Source of the DNA: JACRPI01 sp964385055
Lineage (GTDB): Archaea > Nanobdellota > Nanobdellia > Woesearchaeales > DSVV01
Length of the DNA stretch: 13,168 nucleotides
Direction of reading: 5' to 3'
NCBI GenBank assembly: GCA_964385055.1
Contig: CAYLMH010000037.1
Location: 1 to 13,168 of the forward strand
Part shown: in pieces, positions 1 to 5,964 of the stretch
How positions within the stretch are numbered: position 1 is the stretch's first letter
How the letters are laid out: each line of letters starts with the position of its first letter
Translations under genes and position numbers: made by a program
Notes under the pieces: generated by a model
Seen by the model: the letters and a program-made list of their open reading frames with translations, nothing else
Databases searched by the model: none
What the model was told of the DNA's origin: nothing

Positions 1-2
1 TT

Positions 3-1739
3 GCGGAAATTAAAGCAAAGCTCGAAAAATTCCAGAAAAAAGTTGTGGAAAAGTTTGATAAATATATCGCAGCAGTAGGTCTTCTCCCTCCAGAAAGAGG
101 AAAAGATGGCAAGCCGGTAAACACAGAAAAAATCAACGTTATTGTTCTTGTCGATGATACAGACAGCCAGAAAATGTCAAAGCAAGAACTGCGAGAAAAA
201 CTCCAGGCAATCATTCTCAAAATTGCAGAAGAAGTGGACAAAAATATTGTTCCTGATGTTGTGATTTATTCCGAAGTGTGGCAAAGCTGCTACGATGGAA
301 AATTTGATCTTGTGCAAATGATTGCGATGGCTGCTCCTGTGTATGATACAGGAATGCTTGCTGCGATAAAAATCGCGGAAATTCACAAATCAATGGTCAT
401 TAAAAAATTCGAAAAATATATTGTCAGCTATGTTCTCAGCGGATCACTTGTCAGAGGCCAAGCAACTGCAACATCAGATATTGATGTTTTCATTGTTATT
501 GACGATACAGACGTCAAAAAAATGACGCGAGCAGAATTAAAAGACAAGCTCAGAGCAATTATCATTGGTATGGGCATTGAAGCTGGTGACATGACTGGTA
601 TCAAGAACAAGCTCAACATCCAAGTATACATCCTCACCGACTTCTGGGATAGCTTGAAAGAAGCAAACCCAGTCATCTTTACCTTGCTCAGAGATGGTGT
701 TCCATTTTATGACAGAGGAATTTTCATGCCATGGAAACAGCTCTTGAAGATGGGAAAAATCAAGCCATCGCAGGAAGCAATTGATCTTTTCATGAATTCA
801 GGAGATCAAATGTTGAAGCGCGTTCGTTTCAAGCTCAAAGAGATTGGAATGGAAGATACGTATTATGCAATTTTAACGCCATCACAAGCAGCATTGATGA
901 TGCATGGTATTGCGCCGCCAGCGCCGAGAGAAACAGCGCAGCTTATGCGAGAAATCTTTGTCAAAAAATTAAAGATCTTCGAAGAAGAGTATGTCAAAAT
1001 ATTAGAACACAATATTCAGGTGCGAAAAGATCTTGAGCACGGAACAATGAAGGAGCTCACTGGAAAAGAAATTGACAAACTGCTTGATGATGCGGAAAAA
1101 TATCTCAAACGTGTTGAACGCTTGTTTACTCAGATTGAAAAAATGCGTGACGAAGATTCTGTTGCGCAGATTTACGAATCTGTGGTCAGTATTATTCGTG
1201 ACATTCTTCGCTTGGAAGGTGTTGAGCGCGTTAAAGACGCAGACATTGTTGATCTTTTTGAGCATGAAGTCGTCGAGCGTGGCATTATTCCACAGAAATT
1301 CCTTCGTATGTTGAAAGAGATTGAGAAAGCGAAGCATGATTATGATGCGAAAAAAATCACAAAGACAGATGTTGATAATGTGCGCAAAGCGAGCAGTGAG
1401 TTTGTGAAATTTATGATTGAGCATCTTCAAAGAAAGCGTGGCAGAGAGTTAGAGCGCGCGAAGATCCGTGTGAAGCACGGGAATAGGTATGGTGAAGTGA
1501 TCTTGCTTGATGACATTGCGTTTATCATCCATGACATTGATCATGAAGAGAAAGAAATCTCAAAAGCGAAGATCAATTCAAATGGCAGTTTGGGCACGCC
1601 AGAAGCAACAACAATGGAAGAGTTGGAGAAGCATTTAGTCAAGGTAGAAATTCCCGGTAAAGTTTTCATCAAAGAACCAATGTTTGAAGACTTGAAGAAT
1701 ATCTTTGGGAAAGATGTTGAGATTTTGGTTAATTATTAG
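3..1739 (+). CDS. Tandem-domain nucleotidyltransferase-fold protein, 5' end outside window
   Basis: Partial gene: the frame is open to the window edge. A GTG at 45 could start it, but the codons before it (reading AEIKAKLEKFQKKV) continue the same helix and match the start of the second repeat, so I treat the gene as truncated. Two homologous halves are visible. The second, about nt 390-780, has the canonical polymerase-beta-type pattern: GS at 441-446, then SDIDV at 474-488, followed by IDDTD. The first, about nt 10-380, keeps the DDTD strand and helix (VLVDDTD, then SKQELREKLQAI) but has PPERGKDGKPV where the GS motif should be, so it is probably catalytically dead. The C-terminal ~320 residues are helical and charged, with HEPN-like character near the junction (weak). 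Substrate is unknown; the fold is used for nucleotide transfer to proteins, RNA or small molecules. Confidence 0.8.
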   Translation, partial: AEIKAKLEKFQKKVVEKFDKYIAAVGLLPPERGKDGKPVNTEKINVIVLVDDTDSQKMSKQELREKLQAIILKIAEEVDKNIVPDVVIYSEVWQSCYDGKFDLVQMIAMAAPVYDTGMLAAIKIAEIHKSMVIKKFEKYIVSYVLSGSLVRGQATATSDIDVFIVIDDTDVKKMTRAELKDKLRAIIIGMGIEAGDMTGIKNKLNIQVYILTDFWDSLKEANPVIFTLLRDGVPFYDRGIFMPWKQLLKMGKIKPSQEAIDLFMNSGDQMLKRVRFKLKEIGMEDTYYAILTPSQAALMMHGIAPPAPRETAQLMREIFVKKLKIFEEEYVKILEHNIQVRKDLEHGTMKELTGKEIDKLLDDAEKYLKRVERLFTQIEKMRDEDSVAQIYESVVSIIRDILRLEGVERVKDADIVDLFEHEVVERGIIPQKFLRMLKEIEKAKHDYDAKKITKTDVDNVRKASSEFVKFMIEHLQRKRGRELERAKIRVKHGNRYGEVILLDDIAFIIHDIDHEEKEISKAKINSNGSLGTPEATTMEELEKHLVKVEIPGKVFIKEPMFEDLKNIFGKDVEILVNY

Positions 1740-1770
1740 TTTTTTATATTTATTTTTTCTTTATTCTACT
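1740..1770 (+). terminator. T-rich transcription end
   Basis: Immediately after the TAG stop come runs of T (six, then six more, then TTTATT) with no stem needed. Oligo-T stretches on the coding strand are the usual archaeal termination signal. Confidence 0.55.
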
Positions 1771-1790
1771 TCTCATTTTCTTGATATTTG

Positions 1791-1799
1791 TATATTTAA
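1791..1799 (+). promoter_or_regulatory. TATA box ahead of the non-coding structured region
   Basis: TATATTTAA lies about 25-30 bases before position 1820, where a run of hairpins begins and where there is no protein gene. The surrounding sequence is generally A/T-rich, so the box could be fortuitous. Confidence 0.35.
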
Positions 1800-1888
1800 A
1801 AATAAATAATAAAAGATTAGGGATTCATGAGGGCTGTTAGGCGATTCAAGCAGAATCAGGCGAATAGTTGCTTAGCAGTAAACAAAAT

Positions 1889-1977
1889 ATAGTGAATGTG
1901 CCAAATATTCGAACAAAGAAAGCACATTCACTATCCCGCTGAGGTGATACAAATGTTCGATAATAAATCACCTCAGC
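1889..1977 (+). repeat. Two consecutive hairpins with a shared loop sequence
   Basis: The first hairpin has a 13-bp stem and a 20-base loop (1902-1921); the second has an 11-bp stem and an 18-base loop (1949-1966). The stems are unrelated in sequence, yet the loops share CAAATATTCGAACAA (1902-1916) and CAAATGTTCGATAATAA (1950-1966), i.e. CAAATRTTCGAWMAA. Confidence 0.7.
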
Positions 1978-1981
1978 TATA

Positions 1982-2047
1982 CGCGCACCCGCAAAGTCCT
2001 TTTACTGTCAGGGGGACCCATTGTCGCAGCAATGGGGTCTTGATAAG
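1982..2047 (+). repeat. Structured intergenic element, copy 1
   Basis: Aligned with copies at 3228 and 4599: a 5' block CGCGCACCCGCAAAG, then CAGGGGGACCCA, a hairpin, then TGGGGTCTTGATAAG. In this copy the hairpin is short: GACCCATTG pairs with CAATGGGGTC (one bulged G) around a 6-base loop. It sits between the nucleotidyltransferase and SIMPL genes and ends about 100 bases before the SIMPL TATA box, so it is not the SIMPL leader. Confidence 0.7.
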
Positions 2048-2143
2048 GTAATGCAAAAGTATGCAAACCGAACACAGTAACAAGAGAACCACCTAAAACC
2101 AATCAACGATAACTTCCATCTCATTCGAACTCTAAAATATATA

Positions 2144-2152
2144 TTTATATAT
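2144..2152 (+). promoter_or_regulatory. TATA box for the SIMPL gene
   Basis: TTTATATAT within an A/T block at 2137-2152. Predicted transcription start is near 2175, leaving a ~25-base leader that contains the ribosome binding site. Confidence 0.6.
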
Positions 2153-2186
2153 GAATGCTATTCTAAGTAACAACAAACATATTCCC

Positions 2187-2193
2187 GGAGGAG
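2187..2193 (+). promoter_or_regulatory. Shine-Dalgarno site fixing the SIMPL start
   Basis: GGAGGAG is spaced 6 bases from the ATG at 2200 and settles the start codon. Confidence 0.75.
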
Positions 2194-2199
2194 AGAATC

Positions 2200-2964
2200 A
2201 TGAAGGAAGATAAAAACAATATGATTATGATCGCATTGGTGATCGGCTTTATTGTAGTCAGTATGCTCTATGCGTTCAAGAGCGCTCCAGACATCACTGT
2301 CGCGGATCAGGAACAAAGAGAGACAATAACAGTCAGCGAAACAGTGGAACAAGAGACAATGCCTGATGAAGCGTATGTCTATGTGGATATCAAGACAAGA
2401 GCAGAAGCAGCAGGAGACGCAAAAGATGAAAACGCAGAAATAAGCGACGCAGTATTGACCGCATTGTACAGTGCAGGTGTTGAAGAAGATAATATTGAAA
2501 CATCATCCTACTATTTGTCAGAAGAAACAAAGTGGGACAAAGATGCAGAAGAATATATCACCACAGGCTATGTCTTGACGCACACGTTGAAAATCACCAC
2601 AGCAGATATTGATAATGTGGGAGAACTCATTGACACCGCAGTAAATGCAGGTGCGACAGAAGTAAATTCAGTTCAATTCTCGCTCAGCAGAAGTAAAGAA
2701 AGTGAAATCAAGGGAGAAGTCCTTGCGCTTGCAGCAGAAAAAGCAAAAACAAAAGCAGAGAATATTGTGGATGCGATTGATGTTGACCTTGGAGAGTTAG
2801 TCAGTATCAGTGAATCGAGTTACTACAATCCATATCCATGGTATGCGCGATCTGCAGTGTATGATGAAGAGATGATGGTAGAAAAGAGTTATGATACATC
2901 CATCTCCCCGCAAGAATTGACCGTCAGTGCGACAGTTACCTTGACGTATGAGATTGAGCAGTAA
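2200..2964 (+). CDS. Membrane-anchored SIMPL (DUF541) domain protein
   Basis: A 254-residue protein with a short charged N-terminus (MKEDKNN), one hydrophobic segment at about residues 8-25 (signal anchor or signal peptide), then an extracytoplasmic domain. The domain matches the SIMPL/DUF541 pattern: an opening beta strand (ETITVSETVEQETMPDEAYVYVDI), a helix with pairing of residues (ISDAVLTALYSAGVEEDNIET), a YVLTHTLKIT strand, a long helix with the family-typical ALAAEKAKTKAENIVDAI, the LGELVSISES strand and a closing SATVTLTYEI strand. Related proteins occur as BP26/OMP28 and YggE; their role is not settled (stress tolerance and channel-like assemblies have been proposed). It has its own TATA box and Shine-Dalgarno site and is followed by a T-tract, so it is probably a single-gene transcript. 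Confidence 0.85.
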   Translation: MKEDKNNMIMIALVIGFIVVSMLYAFKSAPDITVADQEQRETITVSETVEQETMPDEAYVYVDIKTRAEAAGDAKDENAEISDAVLTALYSAGVEEDNIETSSYYLSEETKWDKDAEEYITTGYVLTHTLKITTADIDNVGELIDTAVNAGATEVNSVQFSLSRSKESEIKGEVLALAAEKAKTKAENIVDAIDVDLGELVSISESSYYNPYPWYARSAVYDEEMMVEKSYDTSISPQELTVSATVTLTYEIEQ

Positions 2965-2998
2965 GTTTTTTGTTTTTATTTTTCTTTCTTTTTTGTTT
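2965..2998 (+). terminator. T-rich transcription end after SIMPL gene
   Basis: Right after the TAA stop come several T runs (TTTTTT, TTTTTATTTTT, TTTTTT), directly abutting the palindrome at 2999. Confidence 0.6.
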
Positions 2999-3070
2999 AT
3001 TAAAAAGTGGGCAGAAAACCACGACCTTTAGGTCAGTGGATGAATGCCCACAACGCGCCCACTTTTTAAT
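2999..3070. mobile_element. Palindrome-bounded element with IS200/IS605-like hairpin, no transposase
   Basis: A perfect 14-bp inverted repeat (ATTAAAAAGTGGGC at 2999-3012, its complement at 3057-3070) bounds 72 bases. Inside, CCACGACC-TTTA-GGTC-A-GTGG (3019-3039) followed by ATGAATG has the CCTTTAGG-type hairpin and flank seen at right ends of IS200/IS605 elements, where it serves TnpA binding and the TnpB guide-RNA scaffold. GCCCAC occurs twice (3046-3051 and 3057-3062), so the left arm GTGGGC has two possible partners. Assignment to that transposon family is by motif resemblance only; it could also be a plain terminator-type palindrome. Confidence 0.5.
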
Positions 3071-3072
3071 TC

Positions 3073-3161
3073 CACAGACGCGCCAACAAAAATTTGCGAG
3101 CCGTAAAGCCCATGCCTTTAGGCATGGGATAGGCAAGCATAATAACATTGGCGCGTCTGTG
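3073..3161. mobile_element. Second palindrome-bounded element with IS200/IS605-like hairpin
   Basis: A perfect 14-bp inverted repeat (CACAGACGCGCCAA at 3073-3086, its complement at 3148-3161) bounds 89 bases, starting two bases after the previous element. Inside is GTAAAG followed by a perfect 8-bp hairpin CCCATGCC-TTTA-GGCATGGG (3109-3128) and ATAGGC, again the AAAGCCC...CTTTAG...GGGAT pattern of IS200/IS605 ends. Short outer pairs (TGC/GCA, GCC/GGC with GA opposite AA) flank it. No open frame fits a transposase, so at most this is a non-autonomous, palindrome-associated element or a remnant. Confidence 0.5.
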
Positions 3162-3177
3162 TTATAATTTTCTTATT

Positions 3178-3200
3178 ACAACTTTAAGCACAACTTTAAG
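3178..3200 (+). repeat. Direct repeat of 11 bases, twice
   Basis: ACAACTTTAAG at 3178-3188 and 3190-3200, separated by one base. It lies between the second palindromic element and structured-element copy 2. It could be a replication-slippage product or a tandem protein site. Confidence 0.6.
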
Positions 3201-3227
3201 AAAAATAATCGCCAACTAAAGCGAAGA

Positions 3228-3297
3228 CACGCACCAGCAAAGACAAAATGTCAAGGGGACCCAAAGCACCACTGTGGTGCTTTGGGGTATTATTAAG
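3228..3297 (+). repeat. Structured intergenic element, copy 2
   Basis: CACGCACCAGCAAAGAC, then a small GACA-AAA-TGTC hairpin, AAGGGGACCCA, a 12-bp stem CCCAAAGCACCA/TGGTGCTTTGGG (3260-3271 with 3275-3286, 3-base loop), then GGTATTATTAAG. Flanks and core match copies 1 and 3; the stem sequence does not, but remains fully paired. Confidence 0.75.
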
Positions 3298-3368
3298 AAA
3301 GAAAAGATTTATCTCTTACAATCAGAAAGAAAATCTTAGGAGAAACTAAAGCTATCTCTCACGGCAAA

Positions 3369-3378
3369 CTATATAAAC
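3369..3378 (+). promoter_or_regulatory. TATA box, leaderless promoter
   Basis: CTATATAAAC is centred about 27 bases before the ATG at 3400, and no Shine-Dalgarno sequence precedes that ATG. Transcription should start at or next to the start codon. Confidence 0.65.
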
Positions 3379-3399
3379 ATCCACTCCAATAAAACCATC

Positions 3400-4125
3400 A
3401 TGGACGAAGAACTCATCGGCAGATTCAATGGCTATGCGCAGTGGGCAGCGGAAGTGCATTGGAATAGAAGAACAGATGAAGTCCAGAAGCAGCAGATCAT
3501 AAACACCCTTCGCGAAAACAGAAACGCTGGATTCACACAAAACAAAGGAGTACTCGATGAATTAAAAGCACTTCTTCAAAAAAAACAAATTCCTGCGACA
3601 GAAATGCATATCCAAGTGGCAGGCGACATACGAGAGACACTCAAAGAATTAAAAGAACATTTCAAAGACATGCACGCAGAGCTTCATGTCGAAGATATTG
3701 TCCATGGAGCAGGGCGAGTGCACGAGAATATTGCGGCGTTGCATGATGCGCTCAAACGCCAGGAAAAAATCCTTCTTAATCTCAATGATGTAGTCTTTGC
3801 AGATCTTATTCCGCATCTTTTCTTCCTTTACAACAAAGAAATCCAGTTGAATCAAAACATTGAGCAGCACAGTCATGGCATGTACAAAAAGAGCGCAACA
3901 GTGGTGAAACACGTCCATCAAAATTATTTCTCCCGATTAAAGCAGGTTTCAACAGAAAAACAGTTTTTTGAAGATCACAGAGAGATCTTGCTTGCGACCT
4001 ATTTGCTCAGTGTTTCTGGAAGAACAGTAGGAAATGTGCATGGCTTAAACACAACTGATGGCAGGCAGGCAGAAGCGGCGTTTATCAGCAGTTTGGCTGA
4101 ATTAACTACGTTGGTAAAGGGATAA
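3400..4125 (+). CDS. Helical protein of unknown function
   Basis: A 241-residue protein I do not recognise. It has no signal peptide, no membrane segment and no cysteine, and is predicted to be almost wholly alpha-helical. Long charged helices cover about residues 1-60, 68-130 (GDIRETLKELKEHFKDMHAELHVEDI, then a VHENIAALHDALKRQEKILLNL helix) and 140-185. Histidines are frequent, with a local cluster (QHSHGMYKKSATVVKHVHQNY) around 155-176; whether this binds metal or is chance is open. The last 50 residues (EILLATYLLSVSGRT onward) form a more hydrophobic helix. The start is supported by the leaderless TATA spacing. The next gene has its own promoter, so this one is probably transcribed alone. 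Likely cytoplasmic. Confidence 0.75.
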   Translation: MDEELIGRFNGYAQWAAEVHWNRRTDEVQKQQIINTLRENRNAGFTQNKGVLDELKALLQKKQIPATEMHIQVAGDIRETLKELKEHFKDMHAELHVEDIVHGAGRVHENIAALHDALKRQEKILLNLNDVVFADLIPHLFFLYNKEIQLNQNIEQHSHGMYKKSATVVKHVHQNYFSRLKQVSTEKQFFEDHREILLATYLLSVSGRTVGNVHGLNTTDGRQAEAAFISSLAELTTLVKG

Positions 4126-4197
4126 GAAGCTCTTTTGGAACAAGAACAGCCGGCAAAGCAAGCAAAGAACGATTTCTCCGACGGTAAAATCAGAAAA

Positions 4198-4209
4198 CTT
4201 TATATACTT
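4198..4209 (+). promoter_or_regulatory. TATA box for the small basic protein gene
   Basis: CTTTATATACTT, with predicted transcription start near 4228. The ~35-base leader holds a weak hairpin (GTTGAAA 4231-4237 with TTTCAAT 4245-4251) just ahead of AAGGA at 4253-4257, so it could occlude ribosome binding. Confidence 0.55.
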
Positions 4210-4262
4210 CTTCTTCTCAGAAAGAAACATGTTGAAATGTAAATGTTTCAATAAGGACTGAG

Positions 4263-4502
4263 GTGGTTAAAATAGCAGCAAAAAAAGTAGCAAAGGTAGG
4301 AGTTAAGAAAGAAAAGGGGTATCTCTATTTTATAGATAAAAAAGGAAACGTTGCACGGGCAAAAATGTCTCGCGGCAAAAACAAAAAAGGAAAAGCAAAA
4401 CAAGAAGTTGTTGCGAAGCCAGGAGTCAAGAAAGAAGCAGGTTACTTGTACTTTATTGACAAAGACGGTGACGTCTCCCGAGCAGCAATGGCACGAAGAT
4501 AG
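4263..4502 (+). CDS. Small basic protein with two YLYFID repeats
   Basis: A 79-residue, strongly basic protein. GTG is taken as the start: an in-frame TGA at 4233 limits the frame, no in-frame ATG lies before the first repeat, and AAGGA lies 5 bases upstream. It consists of two copies of one unit, residues 11-37 (KVGVKKEKGYLYFIDKKG, then NVARAKMSR) and 52-78 (KPGVKKEAGYLYFIDKDG, then DVSRAAMAR), joined by a Lys/Gly linker. I associate this GYLYFID-(D/K)-G-(D/N)-V-x-RAxMxR signature with small uncharacterised proteins of archaea and candidate-phylum bacteria (from memory, not searched). The compact beta-hairpin-like unit and positive charge suggest nucleic-acid or ribosome contact, but that is inference. 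It ends in a strong T-tract. Confidence 0.75.
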   Translation: MVKIAAKKVAKVGVKKEKGYLYFIDKKGNVARAKMSRGKNKKGKAKQEVVAKPGVKKEAGYLYFIDKDGDVSRAAMARR

Positions 4503-4513
4503 ACCATTTATTG

Positions 4514-4535
4514 ATTTTTCTTTTTTTTCTTTTTC
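4514..4535 (+). terminator. T-tract after the small basic protein gene
   Basis: ATTTTTC followed by eight T and then CTTTTTC, about 10 bases past the stop: the strongest T-tract in the window on the plus strand. Confidence 0.65.
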
Positions 4536-4598
4536 TACACATTCTCGCATTCATTTTGTTGATGAACAATTTCTTAACTGATTTTTTTATAACCAAAA

Positions 4599-4667
4599 CA
4601 CGCACCAGCAAGACCTTTTATTGCCAGGGGGACCCATTGCACTCAAGTGCAATGGGATATTATTGAG
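4599..4667 (+). repeat. Structured intergenic element, copy 3
   Basis: CACGCACCAGCAAGACC, TTTTATTGCCAGGGGGACCCA, a 10-bp stem CCCATTGCAC/GTGCAATGGG (4633-4642 with 4647-4656, 4-base loop), then ATATTATTGAG. It lies between convergent genes (small basic protein and folC), so it cannot be the leader of a downstream gene on its own strand within this window. Confidence 0.75.
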
Positions 4668-4716
4668 TTATAACAGAGAAATAAAAATTATCTTAAAAAT
4701 AAAACGAATAGGATAC

Positions 4717-4723
4717 AAAAAAA
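4717..4723 (-). terminator. T7 tract after folC
   Basis: On the minus strand the TAG stop is followed within two bases by seven T, an archaeal-type end for folC. Confidence 0.5.
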
Positions 4724-4724
4724 G

Positions 4725-5927
4725 CTAACTATTCCTATAAATCTCTCCAACAGTATAAAAACTTCCTGTCACCACAATCAAATCCTGTTTTCCAGAAACG
4801 TGTTTTGCCCGTTCGAGCGCAGCAGGAACCGCTGCAACAACTTCCGCGTCCATTCCGTATTCTTTCTCGAGATATCGTTGTATCTGTGCAGGTTCAAGTG
4901 CTCGATGGCTGTTTGGTTTTGTCGCAATAATAATCCCCGCAACAGGAACAATTTGATCTACCATAAGTTTCCATTCTTTATCCGCAAGAATTCCAACCAC
5001 AAGAATGATTCGTTCAAATTTCCTCTCATCCTTTATTTTGCGTAATTCTTTCGCAAGTTGCCCGATCCCGCCAGGATTGTGCGCAACGTCCACAAGCACA
5101 TTTTCTTCAATAAACTCAAGTCGTCCATGCCAGACAGTCGTCCGCAATCCTTCTGCGATGTGCACTTTCGCGATCATTATCTCTTTCTTCTTGAGCGCTT
5201 CAAGCGCAGCGATAACAATACCTGCGTTTTCTTTCTGCATCTCTCCTTGAAGAGAGAGATCATATGCGTTTGTTGGTTTTGCGCAGACAAGATCAGTATT
5301 TTTTTCTCTGCAAACGTCCTGAATTACAAAGAGCGCTTCGCCTGTCGCTGCAGTCACGCAAATGCTGTTTTCCTTGATGATGCCAGCTTTCTCGCGTGCA
5401 ATCTCTTGTTCCGTTTTGCCAAGTCGTTGGGTGTGTTCCAGACTAATATTAGTAATCACACTAAGAGTACTTTGAACAACGTTTGTCGAGTCTAATCTAC
5501 CGCCGAGTCCCACTTCAATAACGCTGAAATCCATATGATTATCAGCGAAATGAAGAAATGCAATGCAGGTCATTACTTCAAAAAAACTTTCTGTAGTGAC
5601 AAAAGGCCGAACACGATCAACAAGCGCAGAAAAATCGTCTTTTGAAATTTCCTGATTGTTCATTCTAACACGCTCAGTAATTCGAGAAATGTGTGGAGAA
5701 GTATACAATCCAACACTGTAGCCAGCAACATGGAGAATGTTTGCGAGCATTGCGCAGACAGACCCTTTGCCGTTTGTGCCAGTCACGTGCAGAATAGTTC
5801 CAAGATGTTTTTCAGGATGTCGTAGTTTCTTGAGAAGATCGCGGGTTGTGTCAAGATTCCATTCTCGTTCAATACTATTTTCTTTCTCGAGCGTTTCAAG
5901 CCATGCGAGTGCCTGTTGGTAGTTCAT
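4725..5927 (-). CDS. folC: Folylpolyglutamate synthase / dihydrofolate synthase
   Basis: A 400-residue Mur-ligase-superfamily enzyme that uses ATP to attach glutamate to folate (folylpolyglutamate synthase) and, in bifunctional forms, to dihydropteroate. Signatures run in order: Rossmann/P-loop TGTNGKGS (49-56), YTSPHI (75-80), the family motif VGLGGRLDSTN (139-149), ITNISLEHTQRLG (158-170), EKAGIIK (179-185), the HGRLE hinge (267-271) and VAHNPGG (281-287) of the C-terminal domain. The length is typical, slightly on the short side, and nothing is missing. The start is set by a minus-strand TATA box 26 bases upstream and a good alignment of the N-terminus (YQQALAWLETL). It is transcribed alone, divergently from the winged-helix gene. 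Whether the dihydrofolate synthase activity is present cannot be told from sequence by eye. Cytoplasmic. Confidence 0.93.
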   Translation of the reverse strand: MNYQQALAWLETLEKENSIEREWNLDTTRDLLKKLRHPEKHLGTILHVTGTNGKGSVCAMLANILHVAGYSVGLYTSPHISRITERVRMNNQEISKDDFSALVDRVRPFVTTESFFEVMTCIAFLHFADNHMDFSVIEVGLGGRLDSTNVVQSTLSVITNISLEHTQRLGKTEQEIAREKAGIIKENSICVTAATGEALFVIQDVCREKNTDLVCAKPTNAYDLSLQGEMQKENAGIVIAALEALKKKEIMIAKVHIAEGLRTTVWHGRLEFIEENVLVDVAHNPGGIGQLAKELRKIKDERKFERIILVVGILADKEWKLMVDQIVPVAGIIIATKPNSHRALEPAQIQRYLEKEYGMDAEVVAAVPAALERAKHVSGKQDLIVVTGSFYTVGEIYRNS

Positions 5928-5949
5928 AACAATGGAATAATATGCAACC

Positions 5950-5958
5950 TATAAAAAA
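5950..5958 (-). promoter_or_regulatory. TATA box for folC, leaderless
   Basis: TTTTTTATA read on the minus strand, centred about 26 bases before the folC ATG, with no Shine-Dalgarno between them. The left arm of the palindrome at 5965 begins seven bases upstream of it. Confidence 0.6.
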
Positions 5959-5964
5959 GTAGTG

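Larger units (their letters stand above)
1820..2047 (+). ncRNA. Candidate structured non-coding RNA
   Basis: No credible coding frame covers this stretch, but four helices follow one another on the plus strand. Helix 1: 1834-1842 pairs with 1870-1878 (two G-U pairs) around a GATTC/GAATC hairpin at 1843-1857. Helix 2: a perfect 13-bp stem, 1889-1901 with 1922-1934. Helix 3: a perfect 11-bp stem, 1938-1948 with 1967-1977. Helix 4: 2015-2023 with 2030-2039, with one bulged G; this helix belongs to a repeated element found twice more in the window. A TATA-like box sits at 1791-1799. I could not match it to RNase P RNA, SRP RNA or a tRNA. Transcription and exact ends are inferred. Confidence 0.45.

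Noticed and set aside
45..47. GTG at 45 as the true start of the first gene
   Set aside because: The upstream in-frame codons give a helix matching the start of the second repeat half, so the gene most likely begins before the window.
1902..1966. TTCGA in the two hairpin loops as tRNA T-loops
   Set aside because: Loops are 18-20 bases on 11-13 bp stems, not 7 bases on 5 bp; no acceptor or anticodon arms can be drawn.
2970..3167. Short frames overlapping the palindromic elements on both strands
   Set aside because: They read through T-tracts and inverted repeats (FLFFFLFCLL), with no ribosome site and no protein-like composition.
1982..3297. Structured-element copies 1 and 2 as riboswitches of SIMPL and the helical protein
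   Set aside because: Both end upstream of the TATA boxes of those genes (2144 and 3369), and copy 3 has no plus-strand gene after it before convergent folC.
1820..3300. CRISPR array
   Set aside because: The repeated elements are ~1.3 kb apart, not regularly spaced with short spacers, and no cas gene is present.
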